Below are positions 49,601-61,600 of a stretch of DNA of 64,000 bases, one piece after another; position 1 is the stretch's first letter; each line of letters starts with the position of its first letter. The stretch is taken from contig OX438751.1 in NCBI GenBank assembly GCA_949316235.1, positions 9,138,413-9,202,412 on the forward strand, in the 5' to 3' direction. The notes beneath the pieces were generated by a model. That model had not been told where the DNA came from and did no database searches. It was given only the letters and a program-made list of their open reading frames with translations. Origin of the DNA: Oegoconia quadripuncta. Taxonomy: Eukaryota > Arthropoda > Insecta > Lepidoptera > Autostichidae. The position numbers and the translations under genes are program-made.

Positions 49601-52600
49601 ATACGAACTTCACGACATCAGAGTGCATACCTGGCCAGAAGTAGTTTAGAGCCACTCGAAGGTAGGTTTTGTGAATACCTAAGTGACCGGCAGTTGGTTC
49701 ACAATGGTTTTCACTTATAATTTCATCCCGTAGTTCGAGAGGTACTACTTCCTTCCAAGCAAACTCAGATGTTAGGGGATGCTTATTCTTTGAAAGACGA
49801 AAGAGAGCACCATTTACAATCCGATAATTTACCAGGTTGCTTGGTTTGTTGAGGCAAGTGTTATACAAACCAGTATACCAGGTATCTGTAGAGTTAAGCT
49901 GAGAGTTTGCCGTTGAAATAGCTGAAATAGGCACGGCTCTTGACAAAGCGTCAGGGATAACGTTGTCAATTCCACGGCGATGCTTGATTATGAAATTAAA
50001 GGATGACAAACGTACGCCCCAACGTGCCAATCTGCCAGTTGGATTACTCAAGGACAGAAACCATTGTAATGCTGAGTGGTCAGTGTAAACGGTAAAAGTT
50101 TGCCCATTCTCTAAATAGCAACGCCAATGCTCTAATGCAAGAAGAACGGCGAGGGTCTCTCTTTCCGTTATGCTATAGTTTTTCTCAGTACCTGTCAATG
50201 ATTTGCTCATATATGCAACGGGCCGTTCCTGATTATCGATCATTTGGGTTAACATAGCTCCAATTCCATAGTTGCTTGCATCCGCATGGACTTCAAAAGG
50301 TCGAGAATAATCTGGACAAGCTAACACTGGAGCAGTAACTAAGCATCGCTTTAAATTATTAAAAGCTGTATCGGCTTCTGAAGTCCATGAGAAGGGAGGA
50401 GAGTTCTTTTTGTTAGATAACAATCTGTTAAGAGGACCTGCGAGCGTACTGAAATTAGGTACGAAACGACGATACCAAGTGGCAGTACCTAAAAATCGCT
50501 TAAGATCACGTTTACACGTAGGTGTAGGAAAGTTAACGATGGCATTAACTTTATCGGGATCAGTTCGCAGTCCTTCAGAGTCTACTACGTAACCTAGATA
50601 TTTAAGAGTGCTGCGGAAAAATTGGCATTTCTCTAGGTTAATAGTTAAATTCGCCTGTTTCAACTTTTCCAGGACACGTAAAAGTAGGGAAACATGCTCC
50701 TGGAATGAACTGCTAACGAGAATAATATCATCAAGATACGCAAATACCTTCAAATTAAACTCAGGGCCGAACATCCTATCGACTAGTCTCTGTTGCGTCG
50801 CCGGTGCATTGGTAAGACCGAACGCAGTAGTCTTGAAACGTAGAGTTCCCCGGCCAGGAATGTAAAATGCGGTCTTGTCACGGTCGGAATCGTCAATCGG
50901 AATTTGCCAGAAGGCTTTGGACAAATCAATGCTCGATAGAAACTTAGCATCACGAAGATTGTCCAATATTTCCGAAATGTAAGGTAAATTGTAGGCATCA
51001 CGCTTCGTTATAGAATTTAACTTTCTACTGTCAAGACAAAAACGCGGCTGTCCGTTCTTTTTTTGCACAACGAGAACCGGAGAAGACCAAGAACTTTCAC
51101 ATGGCTCAATTACATCCAACGCCAACATTTCGTCAACTTGTTCAGTTAAGATACGTTGTTTCTCTGGTGACATACGATAATACCGCTGTTTGATAGGTGG
51201 AGTATCGCCAGTATCTATTCGATGTGTGATAACATTTGTTCTACCCAAACCTTTCACTTCATATGACTGTGTTTTGAATTGCTCGATAACGTTTTGAACT
51301 ATGAGTTTTTGAGAGTCATCTAGGTTATCCAGTGAGGTAATATAGGAAGTGCTTTTGACGCTGAATATAGCTTGAGGTGCCGCGTTACCATTCGTTACGT
51401 TAATAGAGCCAATATATTTGGGACATAACTTGAATTTACGCCAAAAGTCAACGCCAAGTATTAGAGGAGTGTCAATTTGAGGAACCACATGGGCTTTAAT
51501 AAAATTAAAATCATTTTGAAAGTGGACCGGTAAACTAATATAGCCTATGCTTGTAAATGATTGCCCACCAGCAGCAACAATGTTAATAGCATCATCAGTT
51601 TGTAAGATCAAACCGGAATTAATTATCTCCTTGTGAGCATCATTACCAATTATAGAAACAGCGGCCCCACGTTGGGCGCCACTGTAGCCTTGATTATTTT
51701 CTTATCTCCCTACTAAGGCGGGGGATACGGAGAGAAAACAAAGGCGTTCAAGATTTAGTATAAAGTATAATATATTTTATGAGTTTTGTTCATCGTGAGT
51801 ACGAGGCCTAAAAGGTTGGTCAGTCCCTTGTGGTGGTTACGTCCGTTAAAATACTCCCCTGAGTAACGACGGGGCGATGCGCAGGCGGATGACCCGAACT
51901 CCAAGTCCGGCCCTGGCGAGAGTACGTCCCTGGCGAGTGTCGACGCAATACAGTGAGGGTAGGCGCTTCCTACCCGCAACGTAGCTCCTGGAATTCAACA
52001 TTCCGAAGCATTAGGGACCAGTCTTCCTAAATAGGTCCCGTGTATCGCCACCCATCAACCACTACAGGGGGATTTCCTAGTTTGTTGTGGCGGTACACGG
52101 AAACCAGAACGAATTTACAATTCTTTTCTACGGTTAACAGAATTTATAAGGAGGCAATAATTATGTTGTTAATTGATTGTAATACTACTACATAGAGGAC
52201 ATTTATAGAATTATACACAATTAAACAATAAGTCAAAGTAGGTATTCTATCATTTTTACTAAGCACTAAATATAACATAGTATTGTTCGCACTTACCCAA
52301 TAAGAGGGGAATTCACTAAACTGAATTTATCTTAATTTGAAGGTTCTTAAGCAATTATATAGACGAAGTAATGCTTATCTAGCCTTCCAAGTATTATTTA
52401 AATTTTTGCTTAAAAAGGGGACGTGCAGGAACGCGGAACAGAGCGCGACCTGTCGATCCCGATGCGTTTCTTTTTTGAAGTGTCAGTTTTGTCTCGTCAC
52501 GCTAGGGAGGCGCCAGCGCATAAACGATAATAGTGCTGCGCCAAGATAATGATTCACGTAACGTAGATTATGAAACCAATCGATGCTTTTATTATTTGTT

Positions 52601-55600
52601 TTAAATATTAGTATTTTAATTGTATTTTATGATTTTATTAGGTTTAAGTTGTAATTAGTTTTTTTTTTAATAATTAAGTTAGCTTAGCATTATGGTACAT
52701 TAGAATAAATAATGCTACAGCGTACGCTATGAAACGCGGAAGTTAAAGTGGCGACCTGTTTCGTGTAATGGTTGGAAACCCTAACTGTTATTCTGAAAGG
52801 CCGCGGGTTTGAATTTCGCTAGGAGCATAAATATGTTTGTATGATGAATACAGACACATGTACCCGAGTTATGGATGTTTCATCCTCCTCCATCAAATTA
52901 TGTGTTAAGTCCGAATACTCAAATGCATTCCGTCTCTTTGAATTTCAACAACATGACAGTGACATATTTAAGGGGCTCTTAAAGTTAGGAAACCTTTATG
53001 TATTCCGACGTTAATGGGGTACAAGTATACCGATTTCGTCGTACTAACACTGATCTGTTATAAAATGGATGGTCGGTTTCATACAACAATTGCGAAAAAT
53101 ATGTCCAGAGTTGACATATACAACATATTGGAGATGTAAATAAATAATACTAAAAAAGAATATTTACGCCTTTACAATACTATTTAATTTTACGAAATAT
53201 TGTTCCGTAAACCACCACAAGACTAATTGTCAATCTCTCTAATAACTATGCGCGCGTGGAACAAGGATAATTTTCAAATGTCATATATTTGCACCTATAT
53301 CGCAGGCTACCACTCGTACCTTGCAACGAGCCGTAACATCATCTACATGGTGGCCGATGGGCGCGGCTCAGGCCTCAAGGGCCAGGAGATGTTGTACACA
53401 CTAAACAACAGGCTGGGCACCGTCGAGGTGGAGGACCATTTCGTCATATTGAGGTATGTGTATAACCACTCAACAGTCCGCGGTTACACCTGTAACCAAA
53501 AAAAAAAAAAATTTACTGTCCGTGGTTACTACAGTAACCATTGCGCGCTACCTTGATGCGGTTCGAAACAATTCTCCCTGTAAAAGAAAACAACAATCTG
53601 TAGTTGAAACTGTTTGGGAAAAAAAATTCAGCGTGACCACTAATAAATTATCTTACGGCATAATGTTCACAGAGGGTAGTATTCGAAAGGAAATGTCAAA
53701 GTTATTAGTAGGGAACAGTGTTCCAACATTTATGTCGTAAGTAATTATATTACAGTTTGTATCGATATTTCGAGTATGATTTCAATATCACTTTTTTAAT
53801 AGATTTTTTACTGTTATCCTTATAACATACGCAGTTTTTAGTACTCTGGAATAATATTTTCTGTATTCGTTTATATATTGTTTTAATCTTCAATCCTTCA
53901 CCTATACTTACATATTTTGTCGCTGTTGTAGTTTACCAGATATGAAGGTTTTTATTAATAACGGCACCGTGCGCGCAGCACAAAAGTGCGACCGCGTGGA
54001 GCGGACAGTAGACCGGAATTTGGCCGCACGGGCCGTACGGGCCGTACGGTTGAGTGGTTAAAAGCCACAATGAAATATTGATCTGCCTGAGTAATTTTTT
54101 AATTGCTTCGACTCTATCTACTGATGTTTAACTCCTGTCTTGTGTTTGTTTAAAGTCTATATCTATTTGTGGCATTGTAGTGCTAAAAGGGCTGAACCTA
54201 TGCGAAGATGTTTTATTTCTGGTTGTTAAAAATTTAAGAATACTCTTCAATTGCGTTACGGTATTCGTCGACAGTCTTAATGTTTTTTAGTTCTGTTCGT
54301 ATTTTCATTCGTTTTCCAGTATTTGTATTTAGAAAATCAGTAGAGAGCGAACGAACCTTTCAAAACTTCTGTTCTGTGAGGACAGGTGAGAACTGCTTAA
54401 GTACTCGTACCAATATAGGTACTTTATCGTAAACGGAAAGTGGCGACATTCAGCGACTTGAATATACCGGATGAGTTTTTTTAACGTAATGAAAAAATAG
54501 GGCATCAGGTAAGTGAAATAGAAGTTATAGTCATAGGTAGTTTTTTAAAGCCATTATTGATTAAAGCGTTGTCTCATTTGGCGGTCGTGTTTGTAGCCTA
54601 TTCTACATAATTACATCATTAAATTAAATAAATAAAAAAACTTCGAGAAAATATGAGTTCCATATAATTTTCGCATGATAGGAACCTTACTAATTCCCCC
54701 AGTCGCATATCAATATCAGGCAGGCGCGTGCGTCTATGATGGTTTTGAAAAAAAAAAGAAAATACGACCGATGCCGATAACTTCTATTTCACTTTATAAT
54801 ATGCCCTATTTTTCTTTACGGAAAATAATCTTATCCGGTTCACATTTCATGTGATAGTCCATCACACAAAATGTCGTTTCACGTAGTTAGTATACCCTTC
54901 TATCATGAGACGAGGCTATGCCCCTATAGGTAGTGTGGACATTTACGGTACTTCCTAGAAGTGTTTTGCTGAGAAGCAGCGTAAAATTAATCGAAGAGCA
55001 CTATTTACCTTGTCAAAGAGTTCTACTCAATGATTCTGAATAACACCGAAGATGACCGGGGGCCATAGACTGATAAATAGTAGCAGGCAAAACATGCTCA
55101 TGCAAAAGTCGTCGCGTACCCCATGTGATTATGTGTTTCCAAACAAAATACTAACGAGGTGTTAGATAAGGTATCAATTCATAACCTGATAAGCAACACA
55201 ATTAAAACTCAATTCTAGACATTTCGTCATACGTCAAAGCCTAAAAGTTGCTAATACTATTATTTTGAAAGGGGCTATGCTGTTTAATCGTTACGGTTAT
55301 TCCACCTATTGCTCCTAAAGTATTTCGCCCAGGGGAAATAGATTTCCATTCATTTCTACTACTCTAATGCAACATGCTTTATAATGTCAATGTAGTAATA
55401 ATCGTAAAATTACAAACAAAAGTTTTTATATAAATAAATATTTATATTTATTTATTCTTTTATTTATGAAATTAAAAACTTATTCATTATTAATTCTGCT
55501 CACACACATCGGTATGAGCACATGTAAAGCTTTCGTGAGTCTATGTTTTCTTGCTTCGTCATCTGGATAAGTGTTATTTACAATATCTTGAACAGCGTCT

Positions 55601-58600
55601 TTGAATTTGTTGCTGGGGTCAGTCTGTGTTTCTTTGTTTAATATACTTGTCTGTGTTTGTGTACTCATATTAATTAATTTAATTAGTTAATTAAAAATTG
55701 TGTGTGATTGTCGACATGACGGTACAAAACTAAATAGGATGTTCTGATAATGTAGTAGAAATGAATGGAAATCTATTTCCCCTGGGAGAAATACTTTGGT
55801 AGAAATAGGTGGAAGCACCGAATCCTTATCATACGATCTGTGCCGTATTCTTCTCATCCTCAACATCTATCACGACGCGTTTAAATTTGACATTTGAAGA
55901 ATATCCACGAACATCGCAGTAATGCATCCAAATAACAGGTGGTAATTGTTCAATTATTTATCCGCAAAACTATAAGTGTACAATAATGGTGTCTTATGAA
56001 TTATGATGAGTGGGGCTTATATCTTAGTCGCCCTGTTAGGGCACGGCAAATTTATGAGGACACTGCGCTTATGTACAATATCATTACAAACAATTTTAGT
56101 AACATCTAATAGTTAGTCTATTATTATGTATGTACAAATCCAAATGTGATTGCAGTTTTAACCATTTTTTTAATGCACGACGGGTTCATATTTTACCTCA
56201 ATCACACCTGATGTTAAGTGAAGATGAGGTCGAAGGTGGAAGCGTACTGACCCGGAAACCCCAACACATTTGGGGGACTGGCTATCTTATCTCTGACAAC
56301 CGGAACACAACAATGCTATTAACATTGCTGCTTGTCGGCAGATTTAGATAAGATGGTGGCAGTTAGCCAGGCGGACATTTAAAATGCCCTACCACCAACC
56401 AAACCGAGTACTTAAACATGTACCCCGCTGGGGATCGAACCCGCGACCTCCGAATCGTAAACCTAATATTGTTTACATTGAGCCACGGAGGCGGTTAGGT
56501 TATTTTTATATTACTTTATTATATTACTTTTATTAGAACTAATTATTATTTTAATTAATTGATTTCCATAATTAGGAATTCATTGATAGAATAGAAACAC
56601 TATTACATTATATATTATATCATATATTACATTATATATTATATATTACATTATATATTTTTAAAAGCTGTCTGGAAGTGTCAAACACAAGGCAATGTGT
56701 TAGGTTAGGTTAAAGTGTTAAAGAGACAATACACATCACCATTAACTTTGTCACACAGGCAGGTGCTGGACCGGTACGAGTTCATTGATCGCGAGCGGGT
56801 GGGCATATGGGGCCACAGCTACGGCGGATATGCTACTCTGCTGACCCTCGTGCATGACGACGACCACCTCTTCAACTGCGGCGTCTCCAGCGCACCGGTC
56901 ACTTCGTGGCTTTACTATAGTGAGTAGGGTTTAGTGGACGTATAGAGACATAGCTACAACGAGTGACTCAACTGACCCCCGTACAGACGACGATCACCTC
57001 TTCAACTGCGGCGTCACCAGCGCATCGATCACTCCCTAGTTCTACCCAATAGTGGGTGGAGTTTAGTGGACATATGCGCGATAAAAGAATTGCATAATTT
57101 CATCTGCGTCATGTCAGATTCATCATCAAGATAATCTGATAACGTCAAAAAACAGTGTTTAAAGGGCAAATTGTGCTTCAACCTGACAGGTAATTTATTT
57201 TTATTTATTTTATTTATATTTTCAACAAACTTTACAGCATATCCTTATATGTTACTTAAAATGAAATTAAATACTTATTAAGCCAATTATAAAGTTTGAC
57301 ATATTACTGTGCAGCCATAAGAATAATAAACAACACTGCGCAGAATTAATTATTACCCTTATGAATGACACATCACGCGGTAAAACACGGGGAAATTAAA
57401 ACTAAAGCACAGATTACTAATAAGTTACACTAAAATACAGATACATCACTCGTAGAAATAGCTGATGATAGCAACGTACTTTTTTTACATGTGTTTACCT
57501 GTTCTCCACGTTGTGAGTACGTGCGTGTGTGTGAGTGTGTCTGCGTAAGTTTATCGTCGATGTTTGGGAATGTATGGGAGTATTAATGCTTTTATAACAA
57601 GAAATAAGATGACAAACTGGATACGCGTTTAGCCAGAATCTCACCTGATGGAAAGTGACGGTGTGGTCGAAGATGAACCACGCGATTATGTATAATATGA
57701 AATATTAGTGTGTACTATAACGATAGAAGTGTACGTGTTATTTGCCTGGTAAATTGGGGCCTCTCCAAATGAAAGATGTCTACCTCAGGGAAACATCTCC
57801 CATAGGTTGCGATAGCCCTGTGTGATATGGAGTTGGACACGTAATTGGTACACGCGACCCCCGTGTGTGGTTGACCAATTGTAGAAGCTTTGGACAGTCC
57901 ACCATGCCGTTGACTATATCGTAAATGAGTCGGTCCTCCTCTGTTCGAGTGACATAAGTGTGTGATCCTCTGAGGCATCCCCACTCCTACTCCGCCGGTT
58001 TAGTCGCCTAACGAACCTCGCCTGGATGCCTTCCAGCTGTCTTATGTAGGTAGTATATTCGGGTGACCAAATCGACGATGCATACTCCATTATGCTGCTA
58101 ACGTATATAAGGTCTTCATTGGCTGGACGCTGCGAAACGACTTAGTGGATCTGTGAATGAAACCAAGCATTTTCGACGGACTCTGAGTAATAATAATAAT
58201 AATAATAAAATCATTTATTTGCAGCCAATAAAGCCATAGTAAGTACAAAAATAATGCGTAAAATTGCGTAAAATTGTAAATAATACTATTAAAATTAAAA
58301 TTAAAATTAAAATTTCGTCAGTCCAATGTTGGTGTCAATGTGGTATACTTTACATATTTCTCACTTTCGGTTCTCACTCCGATGTACAGTTAGCCAATAT
58401 TTAAAAATTGGACCGTCCAGTCCTTCACACACTGCCTTGAGAATGCTGTTATCAGAGCAGCGAAGTCTCTCCCAAAAAGAGGCCACGCGTGCTCTCATAA
58501 CAGCAAAAAAGTCAGGTACCCTCGCCTCAGCGAACATGCCCGACGCACTACAGAAACGCGGATGTCTCATGAGGATGCGAAATGCGTCATTGTATTGCAC

Positions 58601-61600
58601 CCTCATGGTGCTGTAAGATTTACGCGTAAAATCAACCCAGAGTTGGCACGTGTAGAAACACTGGCAGTATGCATTAAAAGTAATGTAGTCATAATGCGTT
58701 ACAAATAGAAGTTTGTTGTCTAAAAAGACGCCCAAGTCCTTCAACTGATCCACTCTGTCGACTATCGTGTTGTTTAATTTGTCGGACATTTTTTTACATT
58801 TAGGTCTAAGTAGTTACTTCTACAATACTCAGTGAGCCTATTGAGATCATCCTGCAGTAATATACAATCCGATATGTCTTTGATAGCCATAAAAATCTTT
58901 TTGTCATACGCGTACATCAAGAACCCAGCGTGAAAAAAGCATGACAATTAAGACAAGTAATAATGCTACTATAGTTTTAGAGTTATAGCCATAGTTAGCT
59001 GAAGATTCTGGATTGAAGTTATAGAATCCTCATATAGACAAGGTTGTCTTTTAAAATCAGTGTACTTATAGTGCCTTCGTCATAGTAAATACCAAAGATA
59101 GTGAATGCTATAAATGAAATCCCGTTTTAAAGTAGTGCTGTCGCTTTCTTCCTGGAATAATAAGTTGCGATAGTACCAGACCACAAAAACTCGGCCACGT
59201 TCAATATGACCTCTGTTAGATAATGTCCGCAATGTTCCGCAAGCACACCGTAGGCAACGCTATGAATGTTAAGTATTATTTTTTTTTCCCGTGTCATTTA
59301 AAGACAGTACCAGAAAAATTGTAATTACTAGGCCATTAAAGATTGCCTTCTGCAACTACAGTTTTTGTAAGGAACGAATATAGAACTTAGCTACAATCGG
59401 TGTCGCTAAATGGTGTCAGAAGGGTCTCCACACTTCATGAGTGGCAGTTGTATAACGACTGCAATGCTGATTTTCTGAAGGTTGTTTGCACTGTTTTAGC
59501 ACCTACATAAAAAAGTGTTCACCTATGTAACTTCTATTCCTTATTGTTAATTAGTGGTGGGAGATAATGATTTAAACATATTTTCAGATACAATGTACAC
59601 CGAACGCTACATGGGTCTGCCCACCATAGATGACAATCTGGCTGGCTACCAGAACGGTGACGTTACATTGCTGGCGGAACGTCTGCGCGGTCACGACCTC
59701 TACCTTATGCACGGCAATGCCGACGACAACGTCCACTATCAGAATGCTGCCAAGCTGATGACAGCCCTGCAGCAGCTCGACATTCCATTTGAACAAATGG
59801 TAGGTTGCTATATTTTTTCGACTTCCATTTAAGTGGTCCGAGAGCAGATTAGTTTGTAAGGGTAGTAGACAATTTTTCAGTGGAACTTGACCATGGTTTC
59901 ATGATTGTGGAAACTGGAGTCGATTCACTTGTTCAGTTCAATTCATTGGTTTTAGGCAACTCTTCGAATTTTGCCAGTGTCCAATGAGTGATCAAGGGAC
60001 ACCCCACGAAATGACAGTCGACGGATTATACCGGATGAGTTTTTTTTACCGTAAGGAAAAAATTTGGGCATATTAGATAAGTGAAATAGAAGGTATTGGC
60101 ATTGGTAGTTTGATATTTTTTTATTTAATGATGTAATTACATGGAATAAGCTACAAACGTGGCCGTCAAATGACACAATTAACGCTTTATTCGATAATGG
60201 TTTTGAAAAAAAAAACTACATATGCCAATACCTTCTATTTCTCTTACCTAATATGCCCTATTTTTCCTTACGGTAAAAAAACTCATCCGGTATATCTCAT
60301 AAACAAATCCTTAACAGGAAAAAACATGAATGTCAAGTTGATTTAGATTGCGATATTTTAAAGTGTTGCAAACAGTTTTGTGCTACTCAGATAACCTACA
60401 ATCGTTAAAACAATCAATCATCAATGATAGCTTGACATTTTTGTTTTTCCCTGTTAAGGCTTTGTTCATGAGGCTGACTCGACTGTCATCATTAGGAAGA
60501 CTATTGATAATATTTACACACTGTTAAACTCTTACATAGAAACATACAAATCATTTATCTTCGCTGAAAGATACAAATTAAAATTTACACACAATATACA
60601 AATGTCGATATAAGATAAAGATAATACTTGCTCATTTCTCAACATTTATGGAGCTAGTAATAAAACATACGGGACAGGTCCACATTTACGCAAATTTTTA
60701 TATTCATATTTTCTTTTGAACAACAAAGTTTTACAAAAACTAAATTTTTTTTTCTATTTTGCTAAAATGCTTTCGATTTCGCCTGGCCTCGACTCGATCA
60801 CCTGGGTCCGTGTAAATTTCTAAGATCAGGGTTGTTTTTTATTGATTTTTTTCAGCTGCCTCCTTCAATGACGACCGATTGGTGTAGTGGATAGTGACCC
60901 TATCAGCGAAACCAACGGTTGCGGGTTCGAATCTCGCGAGGGGTAAATGTTTGTGTGATGAATACGAACATTTATTCCCGAGTCTTGGATGTGTATATAA
61001 ATATTTATGTATGTTTATCCGTTATCTAGTATCCATAGCACAAGCTTTGCTTAGTTTGGGACTAGATGATTGGTGTAAGTGTCCGAAATATTTAAAAAAA
61101 TATGAGAGAATGCAAAACAACTGCATACTTTATTTGGCATAAATTAAATTTCTAAGTAAACCATAAGAATATAGTCGGTCTTGCCCTATTTTGAATCCCT
61201 AGGCACGCCACTGCATAGCCCTGTATGATTAATTATGAAGCTGACTGTGCCTACTACAATTAACTTTTCCATAAAACAACTTTCACATACATACGTCCCT
61301 GTTCAGACATTGCACCACTGTCGATGTAAAACCATCGGTGGAGCAGTCACATTTCGATTTGCTTTAACACAAATCTTTCTGGGATCGGTTTAAAATATTG
61401 GTAATAATTTAGCACGCTTGTTGTAGAAATTATTGCATTGAAGTGCAACAATTTCTGCCACATGTTAAGGACAAACGCGGTTTTGACCTTGGCCGCGATT
61501 ATGCGGAACAGAAACAATGTCTGATTACGTTTGTGACGTCTGGTTTGTTGTACGGCAGCATGACGACCGTAAAATTACCAGTATAAGCTGATCGGGCGAC

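Larger units (their letters stand above)
47221..52719 (-). mobile_element. Gypsy-type LTR retrotransposon, gag-less, with near-identical LTRs
   Basis: 5499 bp element in peptidase intron 10, opposite in strand to that gene. LTRs are 47221-48257 and 51683-52719, both 1037 bp, TG...CA ends; I see a single mismatch, in a T/A run. Flanks GCGT (47217-47220 and 52720-52723) form a 4 bp target duplication. The interior is only 3.4 kb: primer-binding site, partial protease, RT, RNase H, integrase and polypurine tract. Leader, gag and the protease N terminus are missing. Near-identical LTRs and a target duplication mean a recent insertion. Confidence 0.93.

Noticed and set aside
60868..60960. tRNA gene
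   Set aside because: A- and B-box-like sequences are present, but no full cloverleaf or acceptor stem. It is the head of a SINE with several copies in the window.
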